NCBI RefSeq assembly: GCF_018403765.1
Contig: NZ_BOVQ01000009.1
Span: 1 to 64,000 of the forward strand
Direction: 5' to 3'
DNA: 64,000 nucleotides
Origin: Lactococcus nasutitermitis
GTDB taxonomy: Bacteria; Bacillota; Bacilli; Lactobacillales; Streptococcaceae
In this document: positions 25,442 through 35,262 of the stretch, piece by piece
How the letters are laid out: each line of letters begins with the position of its first letter
Numbering within the stretch: the stretch's first letter is position 1
Made by a program: the position numbers and the translations under genes
Notes under the pieces: generated by a model
What the model was told of the DNA's origin: nothing
What the model saw: only the letters and a program-made list of their open reading frames with translations
Database searches by the model: none

Positions 25442-27316
25442 ATGACACTCAAATCACTCAATAAAAAATTCGCAATCGCAAGTATCGGGCTTCTCGCAGC
25501 AGTATCTCTCGGAGGTGCAGCGCTCAATCTTTCAACAGTTGTCAATGCAGCAGATACACAAGACCAGATTTCTAATGGTACAGTTATCATCAATGCTCAA
25601 CAGGCAGCGCCAAATACAGCAGCAACTACCAATAACAATGGTACTGACACAGATACAGGGACTGGCACGACAACACCAGGTGCTTCTGGAGGCTCTGCAA
25701 TAGGTAACCAAGGGACAACAAAAAATGACGGTACAACGCAGACTGTCACAGGTGGAACGATGGCAAATGTGACATTCACAGCAACATCAATCACACCTAA
25801 AACAACAGCTTCTGCTATGGTGCCAGGAGATACTAGCACTTATACAGCTGGCTCATCAACTCCAGTGACAACAAATGCAAATGGTGTCGCAGAGTTTGAT
25901 AAACTTGCTGATGGCTACTATGACTTCCATCAAGTGACAACAGTCAATGGTATTGCCACAGTTGCGGACTTCATCGTTCAGGTCAATAGTGAAGACTCAA
26001 CAGCTGGTACAGTCAATGTTTATCCAAAACTAGATATGTCTAAATCATCAGGTGTGACAGATACAGTCACTACAAATGCAACTTCTAATGATGGCTCAAC
26101 TAATACGCCAAACAGTGTTGTTGCCCCCTCAGTCACTGACCTAAATGGCGATGGTACCACACAGGATGAAAATGCAACATTTTCAACTGACAATGGATTG
26201 ACTGCAGCTGACGGTTCAGCTAATACGACGACAGCGGGTGCTGGCGATAAAGTTTATTTCAACGTGAACTCTGTCTTTGATAGCTCTATGGTCAATAATG
26301 GTAATGGCAGTAATGTTTATGGTACTTATACTATCACAGACACCCTACCTTCAACTGTTACAGCAGGCACACCGACTGTTTCTTACACAGATACTAGCGG
26401 GAACTATCTTGGTACCTTAGTATCTGGCGCTGACTATAATTATGATGCTTCAACAGGTGCTATCACGTTGACAAGTTCTGGAATGGATAAGCTTGAAACA
26501 GCGATTGCAGCTAATGGTGGATCTACTGGTAGCAATGTCGGTCAAGTCATCATCAATGCGCAATATTCTGCGACAGTCAATGGCGGCACAGTTGGACAAG
26601 TGCAAGATTCAGCAACGACTGCTATCACAAATGCTTATGGTGCAGTTCTTTCAACGACAACTCCTATCGTCACAACGGTCAATGTCGGTGGACTTGACTT
26701 CACGAAGACAGATGGAACGAACCCGATTACAGCATCAGGTGCGACATTTACCCTTGTCAAAGCGGCAAGTCAAGCAGATGCGATTGCGCTTGTTGAAGCA
26801 AATAGTGCAAGTTTCACAAATACTGCAACATTTACACCAAGTAAGATGACTTTAGGTTCTGCTTCATTTGTTACAGGAGATACAACAGGTACCGCAGATA
26901 CAACGGCAACAACAGCGATTACTGTGACAACATCAAATGGTACAGCAGCTTTCACTGGTTTGAACCTTGTGGATAACAATGTTGACCAATATAATACGGA
27001 TAACTACTATGCAGTCGAAGTCAAAGCACCTACTGGCTATCAGCTTCCAGCGGCAACAACTGGTGATAATGTCTTTGGACAAAAGAATGCGACGATTAAT
27101 TATGGTAGCTCAACAGGCGGACAAACAGCCCTTTTAGCGGATACTACACCAACAGCAACTGATAATGAAATTGCCAACCAAAAACCATTTGCACTTCCAT
27201 TTACAGGTGGCGAAGGTCTTGCTGGTATCGTGATTATCGCATCAGTTGCAGGACTTGCAGCCTTTGCAATCCGTCGTCGTAAGAACGCTGACGAAGAAGT
27301 TCACGAAGTAAAATAA
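25442..27316 (+). CDS. Major pilin, LPxTG type (SpaA/FimA-like)
   Basis: The protein has 624 residues. A signal peptide (about residues 1-36, ending VNA) is followed by a Thr/Asn/Gly-rich region, the pilin motif YPK (194-196, within VNVYPKLD), D2/Cna-B-type isopeptide domains, an E-box YYAVEVKAPTGY (522-533), the sorting signal LPFTG (585-589), a membrane helix and RRRK tail. In sortase-built pili the motif lysine is joined to the LPxTG threonine of the next subunit, making a covalent fibre outside the cell. First gene of a four-gene operon; SD AGGAGA. Confidence 0.88.
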   Translation: MTLKSLNKKFAIASIGLLAAVSLGGAALNLSTVVNAADTQDQISNGTVIINAQQAAPNTAATTNNNGTDTDTGTGTTTPGASGGSAIGNQGTTKNDGTTQTVTGGTMANVTFTATSITPKTTASAMVPGDTSTYTAGSSTPVTTNANGVAEFDKLADGYYDFHQVTTVNGIATVADFIVQVNSEDSTAGTVNVYPKLDMSKSSGVTDTVTTNATSNDGSTNTPNSVVAPSVTDLNGDGTTQDENATFSTDNGLTAADGSANTTTAGAGDKVYFNVNSVFDSSMVNNGNGSNVYGTYTITDTLPSTVTAGTPTVSYTDTSGNYLGTLVSGADYNYDASTGAITLTSSGMDKLETAIAANGGSTGSNVGQVIINAQYSATVNGGTVGQVQDSATTAITNAYGAVLSTTTPIVTTVNVGGLDFTKTDGTNPITASGATFTLVKAASQADAIALVEANSASFTNTATFTPSKMTLGSASFVTGDTTGTADTTATTAITVTTSNGTAAFTGLNLVDNNVDQYNTDNYYAVEVKAPTGYQLPAATTGDNVFGQKNATINYGSSTGGQTALLADTTPTATDNEIANQKPFALPFTGGEGLAGIVIIASVAGLAAFAIRRRKNADEEVHEVK

Positions 27317-27347
27317 AGTCATATGAAATAGATGAAGGGAGGAAACT

Positions 27348-28622
27348 CTGACGGAAAATAAACATAAAAAAGCCGCCAAGATAAAGAAACATTCCCTTCG
27401 TAATATTTTATCAACCATTCTCATGGTGATAGCGCTCGGTGTCCTTTTCTATCCGATAGTTGTCAACTATTTTGCCTCACGTCAGTCTGTGACGATTGTT
27501 CAGCGCTACAATGATACCGTCTCGCATCTTGGGGCAAATAAAACTAAAAAAATCCTTGATAATGCGAAGCTCTACAACGCAAAGCTCTATAATGATTATA
27601 TCTATGCAATGAGTCAGCACCTGCCTTGGAAAGGCGATGTTCCCAACTACCAACAAGAGCTAAAAATCAATAGCTCAGGAATGATGGGCTATATCACAAT
27701 TCCGCAGATACAAGTGAGGGATATTCCGATTTATCATGGGGACGCCGAAAGTACACTTGCTATGGGCGTAGGACATATGCAACAGACCAGTCTTCCGATT
27801 GGTGGACTCAATACGCATACAGTCCTTGCAGCTCATTCCGGACGAGTGAACAATACTTTATTTACCAATCTTGACAAGTTGCAAAAAGGCGATGTTTTCT
27901 ATATCCACACGTTCAATTTGGAACTGAAATATCAAGTGATTAACATCAAAATTGTCAATCCCAATCAAGTTGGTTCGTTGAGTATTGTTAAAGGCGAAGA
28001 TTTAGCTACACTTGTGACTTGTTATCCAACAGGTATCAATAATAAACGTCTCCTTGTGACAGGCGATAGGATAGCACTCACAAAGAAAGTACCGTCAGAA
28101 ACAATTAATCGTAATCAGTTTGGTTATAATTTCTGGGTATTTACAGGTTCAGCAAGTCTTGCTTTTCTCGCTCTGCTCTGGTTACTTGCTCTCTTGCTTT
28201 TGAGACGGCGCAAACTTTATCAGGTCAGTCTGAAAGTTCTTAAAGAGCCAAGTCTCATAGAGGGGCAAAGTTCGGGGACGTTTGGTAGAGGATTTTATCT
28301 GACAAGTTCCAAACATATCGCTAAGATATGGGCGAAAGAACAAGAAAAGACAGTGCTTAACGTCTATCGCTTGAAGAAAGTCAAAGAAATATCCAGACGT
28401 ATTTTCAAGGCAAAAAGTGATAACTGGCAAGAATATGTCACAGCAAATCTAAGTACAGGCTACGAGGGGAAAGAATATGAACTTATCATAGGTCCAATTC
28501 CCAACTATCCTTATCATAGAATGAGAAAAATTGAACAATATACTTTAAAGTCAGAAGATGCTATGAAACATCTTAAATACATAAAAAGCATTCAAGTTGA
28601 AAAAGAAACAAAGAAAAACTAA
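27348..28622 (+). CDS. Class C sortase fused to a C-terminal DUF3990-like domain; probable CTG start
   Basis: The protein has about 424 residues. From CTG 27348, five bases after GGGAGG, it has a basic N terminus, a membrane helix (about 18-38), then the sortase domain with His163 (LAAHSGR), Cys225 (TLVTC) and Arg234, and a second helix (about 262-285) followed by RRRK. Class C sortases build pili. Unusually, about 110 further residues follow: LYQVSLKVLKEPSL, FGRGFYLTSSKHIAKIWA, VLNVYRL, NWQEYV and YELIIGPIPN, in the order seen in DUF3990 (ADP-ribosyltransferase-like). The usual YHGS is LYQVS, so activity is doubtful. By topology this part is cytoplasmic. The first ATG (27423) would lose the n-region and has no SD. 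Confidence 0.8.
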   Translation: MTENKHKKAAKIKKHSLRNILSTILMVIALGVLFYPIVVNYFASRQSVTIVQRYNDTVSHLGANKTKKILDNAKLYNAKLYNDYIYAMSQHLPWKGDVPNYQQELKINSSGMMGYITIPQIQVRDIPIYHGDAESTLAMGVGHMQQTSLPIGGLNTHTVLAAHSGRVNNTLFTNLDKLQKGDVFYIHTFNLELKYQVINIKIVNPNQVGSLSIVKGEDLATLVTCYPTGINNKRLLVTGDRIALTKKVPSETINRNQFGYNFWVFTGSASLAFLALLWLLALLLLRRRKLYQVSLKVLKEPSLIEGQSSGTFGRGFYLTSSKHIAKIWAKEQEKTVLNVYRLKKVKEISRRIFKAKSDNWQEYVTANLSTGYEGKEYELIIGPIPNYPYHRMRKIEQYTLKSEDAMKHLKYIKSIQVEKETKKN

Positions 28623-28643
28623 GGAATGAAAGGAGGAGTAATG

Positions 28644-29393
28644 ATGAAAAAAAGTGTTCAAGTTTTTTCAATGCTCCTCTTTTTCATTGGAGTGTTGAGC
28701 TTGACTTTTACTGTAAAAGCAGACCAACATACGCAAATACTCACTATAGTGAAGTATGGACTGAGTAAAGGGGCAACAGGATTTGCACCAGACCAAACGA
28801 TTGATACAGGTGAGGAAATCAATAATATGCCTGTCTATGATAATACAGGTAAAGAACTTAAAGCGTTGGCAAATATCTCTTATGGTATCCAAAAAGTTGT
28901 AGCAACGGGTGCGCAGACAGTGAACTTGTCGAACTCAGCGACTTATCAAAAAGAGGGGGATGTACAAACTATCACGACAAATAGTCAAGGGACAGCAAGC
29001 TTAGTTCTGACAGATGGTTATTATATAGTGAGTGAAGAAAGTAATGCTGCTGCCGGCTTAATGAAACCGGAAGCTCCTGTTTTGCTTTCACTTCCTAGTT
29101 GGGATACACAAAGTAATAGTTATCTTAGCACAATCTATCTTTATCCTAAGTCGAGTGTTGATGAGGAAAAGACATCACCAACACCTCCGTCGAAGCCTAG
29201 ACCGATAACACCAATACCAAAAAACAAAGAAAAACCGAAAGCAAAAAACCCTTATCAAAAAATCTTAGGAAAATTACCAAAAACAGGGACGGCGCAATCT
29301 ATTTCACTTGTGATAGGGGGTGCTATATTACTTTTTCTTGCGATTTTCATCAAGCGTAGACAAAAAGATAAAGAAGAACAACAATCACTCTAA
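28644..29393 (+). CDS. Minor pilin, LPxTG type
   Basis: The protein has about 249 residues. The ATG pair at 28641/28644 follows AGGAGG; 28644 has the better spacing, and an upstream ATG (28626) lies before the SD. A signal peptide ends near VKA. One Cna-B/SpaA-type domain has DGYYIVSEE as E-box-like segment and YLYPKSS as a pilin-like motif, then a Pro/Lys-rich stalk, LPKTG (about 211-215), a membrane helix and KRRQK tail. The size and position suit a basal or ancillary pilin. Confidence 0.82.
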   Translation: MKKSVQVFSMLLFFIGVLSLTFTVKADQHTQILTIVKYGLSKGATGFAPDQTIDTGEEINNMPVYDNTGKELKALANISYGIQKVVATGAQTVNLSNSATYQKEGDVQTITTNSQGTASLVLTDGYYIVSEESNAAAGLMKPEAPVLLSLPSWDTQSNSYLSTIYLYPKSSVDEEKTSPTPPSKPRPITPIPKNKEKPKAKNPYQKILGKLPKTGTAQSISLVIGGAILLFLAIFIKRRQKDKEEQQSL

Positions 29394-29408
29394 TGAAAGG
29401 AGAAGCGG

Positions 29409-32400
29409 ATGAGGATGAGTCATTATAGACATGATAAAAATTTTCGTGGAACAAGTCACTTGGCAAATCGTTCACAACGTAGACAACGGACCTTAAAAGA
29501 GAATGATACGCTGAAAAAAGACAGTTCTCATACTCATACCATGAGGCAACAGACGAATTTCCGGATGTGGAAAAGTGGCAAACGTTGGGTTTATGGTGCA
29601 ACTTCTTTGATGCTTCTTGCAGGAGGGATTGAGCCAGCTTTTACACCACTTATGCTTAAGACAGTTGTACAGGCGGCGACAGCGACAACTACTGGGCTGA
29701 CGGGATCGGGAGCAGCCGTCAAGATGCCAGCCTTAACAATTGGCTCTGGGTTATCAGGTTATACTACTGCTGGGAGTTTAGCGACACTGACGGGAGGGGC
29801 TGCATGGGGACAATCCGGCTCTGGCTATACGCCAGCTTGGTCAGGGAGTAGTGTGACCTTAGTAAGTGCTGCGGCTACTCCTCAAGCAGGTTATGCAAGT
29901 CTGAACGCTATCATCAATGCTGCATCAGCATTTTCAATTTCTGTTAGTGCCGCGAGTGGTCCGTATGCTTCTGGGTATAATCCTGGAGCAGGTTACGGCT
30001 TCTTACTTGTACCTGCTGGCGAAAGCTTTACGGGAGGGCAAAATTTAAATACAGCAAATGCAGTCGGTGATGGGATTGCTGGTCTTAACAATGCTATTTT
30101 TGCAGGTCGAGATCAATATGTTGGCACAGGTGATGGAAGTTTTCAAACATCGAGTACGGCAGTGATACTCGCCACAAACGGTGCGGGGGCAGTTGGTACG
30201 TTGAACGGGGGACAAAATAACGCTTGGAGTAGTAGTGCAGCAACGGGAACAAATCCTTGGATTGCTTCCGTGCCCTACTCAAGTGTGGCTAACTCTAGCG
30301 CCTATGACAGCATGGCTTTGACTTGGGCGCCGAGTGCTGGGACGACAACGGGTACACTCACGATGACCATCAATGGTAATACGTTGACTTATACAAATTT
30401 GACCTTGCAATCAAATATGCAATTAGGTCTTCAGGCGGCACATGGCTCTCAATACTATCTTGCTAATACTCTTTCGATTAACTCTTATTCAGCAACGATG
30501 GCACAATCTCCTATTGCGGTCAATTACATCAATACTTCAACTTCGGCAACTGTTTATAAAAAAAGTACTGACACAATCACTGCTGATATTGGTGCAAGAG
30601 TTGGTGTTGTGGCAAGTGGTGCACCAGCTGCGTCGGATGCGTATGACTTTGCAGCACCATCCTTTGCGGGCTATACTTATTCTGGTGCGACAGCGCCTGT
30701 CATTGTTGGCGGGGGAACTTCTTCAATTTCGGCTTACTACACACCAAACTCTCAGTCTGCGACCTTTAATTATTCACTTGCAGCAAACACGCCGGGTTCT
30801 GCTTGGGGGGCAACGTCATCTGCATCCGTGACGAGTGGCTATACAGATGGAGTGATTCCTGCGCCGTCGGTGACGAGTGCGCCAGCGGGCTACACGACGA
30901 GCTATGTGTATGTTAACACAAGTTATTCGACGTTGACTTCGGCGGAGTCGGCTTATGACTCACAATATAGCGCTGCGGCGGGGACTTTTGCAGGCGCAGG
31001 TGCGAACCCAACGTTTACGATTGTTGCCTCTGCGAACTCACAAGCTGTGACAACGACAACGGCATGGACAGCGAGCAATACGCCGGGTGCGAGCTCAGCC
31101 GCAGCGACAGGCTCACTCCAAGCCAGTCTTCCAAGCGCCGTCCAGTATTCAAGTGCGACAACAGGAGCTATTTTAAGTAACGCAGCCTATTGGAACGCAA
31201 TGGGTCGAACGCCTGCCAATATTCCTGCGGGTTACACTATTTCAACCATTAATTACAATGGCTATACTCTCTCTCAGGCATATAATAGTGCAGGTTCAGC
31301 GACGAGTATGTATCTCATGTCTGGAGGTAGCACGCTTGTGTCTTCATCAGGTTCTAACTTAGCGGTCTATGCTTATAGTGCGATGTCTTCTTCGGCTCAA
31401 CCAGCAATGGTTTCTGCTTTTACCGTGCCTGCGAGCAGTACGGAGATGGACTTTACCTATGCGGCGAATAGCGCTGCACAGGGAGAGATTTATCTGAAAA
31501 CACAGGCTTCTAGTGGAGCAGCGCTCACGTCTGGTGCATCATCTGCTGGCTCAAATTATGGCTATTATGCGCCGAACTCCACCTATAATGCATCGAGCGC
31601 CCCGACTTCGGCAGGATTTTCTAATGCAGCAAATACTTGGCGGATGACTACGGGGGAATATTATAATAGCTATGCAGTCTTTCCAACGGATGCAAGTCTT
31701 GCGGTGAAAGGCTACAGCTATAGTGTCTTGCTTTTGACAAGTGGTGGAGCTAACTCATCTTACGTTCCTACAGATGCGTCGTGGTCTTCTGCAGCAGCGG
31801 CAGGACCTTCTGGGGCATTACTTTCCGGAACAGCGGGGAGCTATGGTGCTCTATCGGGCTATAACTTTAGCACGATGTCAAGCGCTGCATCTTTAGCAAC
31901 GGTTGCTGCGGGAAGTAATGGTTTGATTAGCACGGGTAAAATCGCTAACTTTGCAGTCGTCTATACACCGATTACAGCAACTGTAACGACTAAAAATACA
32001 CTACTTGCGACGGGTTCAACTTGGAAGAGAACAGATAATATTAGCTCTGTTACAGATACCAATGGGAGCTCTACAGATTCGACGTACATAAATGGAAATA
32101 TTAATGTTACTGTGACAGGGCCTAATGGTTATTCTGCTACAACTCCTAACATGAATGTTCCGGGAACTTATACGATTAACTATACGTATACAGACCCTGT
32201 AAATATGGCTACAACGACGAAAACAGCAACCGTAACGGTTGTCGGAGCTTATGGCTTTAGTACGAGTGTCGGGATAGACCAAAGTATCACAGGAACTGAA
32301 AGCAATCAAACCCTTGGACAAAACAGCTACGCGAGCCCCAATGATGTCAATGTCATCGCAGATAATACACCTTTTACTAGTCTAGCAGCAGGTGCAACAG

Positions 32401-32774
32401 TAACCAATGCGACGGTTTCCAATCTCCAGTTTGCAGATAATAATGGGAATAGCGCCACATCAAAGCTACAACTGAGTGACATCACAGTAACGAATGCAGG
32501 AAAAGTATTGATTGCTTCGGGTAAACTCAACCAATCAGGAACCTACAGCTTTTTAGTGACTTATACCTACACCAATAGTGCAGGACAGACTGTATTAGTC
32601 AGTACGACAGATACGATTACTGTGGCGCCACCGTTTGAGCTTCCATTTGCAGGAAGCTGGTTGACACCAAGTGTCCTTGCTCTCCTTGCTTTTGGACTAT
32701 TGACGAGTGCTTTTATCATCAAACGTAGAAAAGTAGAAGTGAATTATGAAGGAAAAACAAAAACGAAGGATTAA
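29409..32774 (+). CDS. Large LPxTG adhesin, probable pilus tip protein, with KxYKxGKxW-type signal
   Basis: The protein has 1121 residues. A 51-residue basic, His/Arg-rich N-region precedes RMWKSGKRW (52-60), a variant of the KxYKxGKxW signal motif, and a hydrophobic core. The next about 300 residues resemble an L-type lectin domain. A very Ser/Ala/Gly/Thr-rich body, Ig-like repeats near 860-1060 and LPFAG (1078-1082) with membrane anchor follow. Codons rich in gcg and acg look unlike the neighbours. KxYKxGKxW proteins are often exported and glycosylated by accessory Sec systems; none is in this window. SD AAAGGAG. Confidence 0.8.
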   Translation: MRMSHYRHDKNFRGTSHLANRSQRRQRTLKENDTLKKDSSHTHTMRQQTNFRMWKSGKRWVYGATSLMLLAGGIEPAFTPLMLKTVVQAATATTTGLTGSGAAVKMPALTIGSGLSGYTTAGSLATLTGGAAWGQSGSGYTPAWSGSSVTLVSAAATPQAGYASLNAIINAASAFSISVSAASGPYASGYNPGAGYGFLLVPAGESFTGGQNLNTANAVGDGIAGLNNAIFAGRDQYVGTGDGSFQTSSTAVILATNGAGAVGTLNGGQNNAWSSSAATGTNPWIASVPYSSVANSSAYDSMALTWAPSAGTTTGTLTMTINGNTLTYTNLTLQSNMQLGLQAAHGSQYYLANTLSINSYSATMAQSPIAVNYINTSTSATVYKKSTDTITADIGARVGVVASGAPAASDAYDFAAPSFAGYTYSGATAPVIVGGGTSSISAYYTPNSQSATFNYSLAANTPGSAWGATSSASVTSGYTDGVIPAPSVTSAPAGYTTSYVYVNTSYSTLTSAESAYDSQYSAAAGTFAGAGANPTFTIVASANSQAVTTTTAWTASNTPGASSAAATGSLQASLPSAVQYSSATTGAILSNAAYWNAMGRTPANIPAGYTISTINYNGYTLSQAYNSAGSATSMYLMSGGSTLVSSSGSNLAVYAYSAMSSSAQPAMVSAFTVPASSTEMDFTYAANSAAQGEIYLKTQASSGAALTSGASSAGSNYGYYAPNSTYNASSAPTSAGFSNAANTWRMTTGEYYNSYAVFPTDASLAVKGYSYSVLLLTSGGANSSYVPTDASWSSAAAAGPSGALLSGTAGSYGALSGYNFSTMSSAASLATVAAGSNGLISTGKIANFAVVYTPITATVTTKNTLLATGSTWKRTDNISSVTDTNGSSTDSTYINGNINVTVTGPNGYSATTPNMNVPGTYTINYTYTDPVNMATTTKTATVTVVGAYGFSTSVGIDQSITGTESNQTLGQNSYASPNDVNVIADNTPFTSLAAGATVTNATVSNLQFADNNGNSATSKLQLSDITVTNAGKVLIASGKLNQSGTYSFLVTYTYTNSAGQTVLVSTTDTITVAPPFELPFAGSWLTPSVLALLAFGLLTSAFIIKRRKVEVNYEGKTKTKD

Positions 32775-32848
32775 TTCTTCGTTTTTTTGCTTGAGAAGAA
32801 TTGTGAATTTTCTGTGGGAGCACTAGTTTATACTAGTGCTTTTTTTAT
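32761..32848 (+). terminator. Two tandem terminators after the pilus operon
   Basis: First, AAACGAAG/CTTCGTTT plus T run (32761-32790). Second, AGCACTAGT/ACTAGTGCT plus TTTTTTT (32819-32848). Together they insulate rnpA. Confidence 0.85.
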
Positions 32849-32957
32849 TTTCTAATGGACGAGTTAATGCTTGTTGAAGCGTTTTCTAAAAATAGAGTGA
32901 CATTTTGCAAAGTTTGTGATAAAATAAGAGAGATAATTTAGGATGGGGGAGAGTGGC

Positions 32958-33311
32958 TTGGCTATAAAAAAGACATATCGCGTGAAACGTACAAAAGATT
33001 TTAATCAAATTTTTTCTGCGAAACATAGCTATGCTAATAGGAAATTTGTTATCTACAAGTTGAATACGAAACAGCCACATTTTAGAGTGGGACTTTCTGT
33101 GAGCAAGAAACTCGGTCATGCTGTGGTTAGAAATCGGATAAAAAGATTGATAAGGCACGCTGTTGCTGAATTTTCATCGAATCTTACAAAAGAGGATTTT
33201 GTGATTATTGCGAGGGCAGGTGTACAAGAACTTAACTTTGAAGAAGTAAAAACAAATCTCAAACACGTATTGAAATTATCAAAAATTTATGTAGATGGAG
33301 AAAACGATTGA
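32958..33311 (+). CDS. rnpA: Ribonuclease P protein component
   Basis: A 117-residue basic protein from TTG 32958, giving [26 protein letters not shown] lies six bases upstream. An ATG at 32943 overlaps that SD and is less likely. The RNR-type motif [13 protein letters not shown] is present. It assists RNase P RNA in tRNA 5' maturation. The TGA stop overlaps the yidC TTG start. Confidence 0.95.
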   Translation: MAIKKTYRVKRTKDFNQIFSAKHSYANRKFVIYKLNTKQPHFRVGLSVSKKLGHAVVRNRIKRLIRHAVAEFSSNLTKEDFVIIARAGVQELNFEEVKTNLKHVLKLSKIYVDGEND

Positions 33312-34117
33312 AGAAAAAAATAACTTTACTCTCAATGATGGGTGTTGCTCTTGTCTTTTTGTCGGCGTGTGGTCGTGCAGCTGTGACAAGTCAATCTTCT
33401 AATCTTTGGGACAAAATAGTTTATGGATTTGCTCAAATCATTCGCTTCTTGTCTTTTGGTGGCTTAACTGGTATTGGTATCATTTTATTTACAATTATCA
33501 TTCGTGCGGCGCTTTTGCCTCTAATGAATATGCAAATTAAGTCTAGCCAAAAGATGCAAGAAGTACAGCCTGAAATTAAAAAAATTCAGCAAAAATATCC
33601 TGGTAAAGACATGGATTCGCGCCAAAAGCTTCAAGATGAAACACAGCGACTTTATGCCGAGAATAATATTCATCCAATGATGGGCTGTTTGCCACTTGTT
33701 GTTCAAATGCCCGTTCTTTGGGCTTTGTATCAATCTTTGTCCCGTGTGGATTTCTTGAAACATGGTACATTCCTTTGGTTTGATATTGGAGCAAAGGACC
33801 CAACATTTATTTTGCCAATCTTGGCTGCAATATTTACTTTCTTGAGTTCATATCTCATGATGAAATCTGCGCCAGAGCGCAACATGATGACAACAAGTAT
33901 GACTTACATTATGCCAATATTTATCTTTTTTATGGCATTCAATATTGCAAGTGGTATCGCACTTTACTGGGTGGCTTCAAATGCTTTCCAAGTGTTCCAA
34001 ACAATGCTTATAGCAAATCCATGGAAAATAATTGCAGCGCGTGAATCAAAAGTTCAGGTAGAAATAGATAAAGTAAAAGCACGCGAAAAAGCAATGAAAA
34101 AAGCAAGAAAAAAATAA
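33308..34117 (+). CDS. yidC: Membrane protein insertase YidC/OxaA (lipoprotein form)
   Basis: The protein has 269 residues and a TTG start overlapping rnpA. A lipoprotein signal peptide with lipobox LSAC is followed by five membrane helices typical of Gram-positive YidC, including [34 protein letters not shown] (the cytoplasmic hairpin) and [15 protein letters not shown], and a Lys-rich tail. It inserts small membrane proteins, alone or with SecYEG. The order rnpA-yidC-jag is conserved in Firmicutes. Confidence 0.96.
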   Translation: MKKKITLLSMMGVALVFLSACGRAAVTSQSSNLWDKIVYGFAQIIRFLSFGGLTGIGIILFTIIIRAALLPLMNMQIKSSQKMQEVQPEIKKIQQKYPGKDMDSRQKLQDETQRLYAENNIHPMMGCLPLVVQMPVLWALYQSLSRVDFLKHGTFLWFDIGAKDPTFILPILAAIFTFLSSYLMMKSAPERNMMTTSMTYIMPIFIFFMAFNIASGIALYWVASNAFQVFQTMLIANPWKIIAARESKVQVEIDKVKAREKAMKKARKK

Positions 34118-34127
34118 TCTAAAAAAA

Positions 34128-34163
34128 TTCTATTCCATGATAAAAATTTGTCATGGAATAGAA
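34128..34163. repeat. 13-bp perfect hairpin between yidC and jag
   Basis: TTCTATTCCATGA pairs with TCATGGAATAGAA around ten bases. T residues follow only on the minus strand. On the + transcript it may be an internal processing or stability element. Confidence 0.6.
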
Positions 34164-34193
34164 AAAACATAATATATACAGGAGTAGTTTATA

Positions 34194-35114
34194 ATGGCTA
34201 TTTTTACTGGTGAAACAGTTGAGGACGCGATTGAACGCGGACTAAACAGACTTGGTGTGAAACGTGAAAATGTTCATATTCATGTTGAACAAAAAGAGAA
34301 AAAAGGCTTCTTAGGTTTTGGAAAAAAACGCGCACGCGTTAATATTGAACCTATTCATGAAGAAACAATTCGTAAAGCAGACCATCTTGCTGAGCGTGGT
34401 GTTGAAGATGTCAATCTTGGTGTTCCAAAATCACGTTCTGCAATGGATGCAACACTTGAACTCAGTCAAGTGGTAAAAGCTGTTCGTGCAGCTGAAAAAG
34501 AAAAAAGTGGGGAAATCACTGAAGAAGAACGTAATGCGATTATTGAGGCGGCAAAAGAAACTGTTGTTCAAAATCGCAATACAGATGAACTTTCAGATAT
34601 TCCAGAAGCACTTGCTAAAGAAGTAGCACAACAAGAAGAAAAAAGTTCTAGTATCAAAGAAGATGAAGAAAAAATCATCAGAAAAATTTCAAGTTATCTT
34701 ACAACGATTACACAGGAAATGGGAATTGCAGCGCGCGTGAGTGTGTCTGGTGACAGTTCTTTGATTGTATTTAATCTTAATTCTGAACATGATGCGTTAT
34801 TGATTGGAAAACACGGAAAGATTTTGCAAAGTTTGCAAGTTTTGGCAAAAGCTTATGCAAACAGTATTCTTAATACACGTATGAATATTGCTGTGAACGT
34901 TGGCGATTATCATGAGAAACGTAAGGCTTATATTGCAAGTTTGGCTCATCGCGCGGCAGAACGTGCACGTACAGGTGAGACAGTCTATATCAATGATTTA
35001 CAATCTAATGAACGTAAAATTGTACATACAATAATTGCACAGGAAAATGGTGTCTCTAGTCATTCTGAGGGGCAAGAGTTCAATCGCTATATTGTTGTTT
35101 CTAAAGAAATTTAA
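34194..35114 (+). CDS. jag: RNA-binding protein Jag/KhpB
   Basis: The protein has 306 residues. The Jag-N domain (MAIFTGETVEDAIERGLNRLGV with KKGFLGFGKKRARV) is followed by an acidic helical linker, a KH domain (LLIGKHGKILQSLQVLAKAY) and an R3H domain ending ERKIVHTIIAQENGVSSHSEGQ. With KhpA it binds many RNAs and affects cell elongation in streptococci. SD AGGAG. It is followed by the rpmH promoter. Confidence 0.94.
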   Translation: MAIFTGETVEDAIERGLNRLGVKRENVHIHVEQKEKKGFLGFGKKRARVNIEPIHEETIRKADHLAERGVEDVNLGVPKSRSAMDATLELSQVVKAVRAAEKEKSGEITEEERNAIIEAAKETVVQNRNTDELSDIPEALAKEVAQQEEKSSSIKEDEEKIIRKISSYLTTITQEMGIAARVSVSGDSSLIVFNLNSEHDALLIGKHGKILQSLQVLAKAYANSILNTRMNIAVNVGDYHEKRKAYIASLAHRAAERARTGETVYINDLQSNERKIVHTIIAQENGVSSHSEGQEFNRYIVVSKEI

Positions 35115-35116
35115 TC

Positions 35117-35262
35117 TTGACAAACGCAGAGACATAGTGTAAAATTGTAAAGTATGCTTTGGACATTAACGATATTAGTTATTAAGAAGCGCAAAACTGA
35201 AGAAAGGAACACCGCAAGAACGGTGGTACTGCTGTAAAAAGGTAGTACTAGGACTATACACA
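35117..35262 (+). promoter_or_regulatory. rpmH promoter and structured leader
   Basis: TTGACA (35117-35122), 17 bp and TAAAAT (35140-35145). The leader of about 110 nt has hairpins CACCG/CGGTG and GTACTGC/GTAGTAC close to the weak SD. It may give L34-type feedback, which is inference. Confidence 0.55.

Noticed and set aside
30442-30831. Open frame overlapping the large adhesin gene
   Set aside because: A shadow of the repetitive Ser/Thr/Ala codons; no SD and no family.
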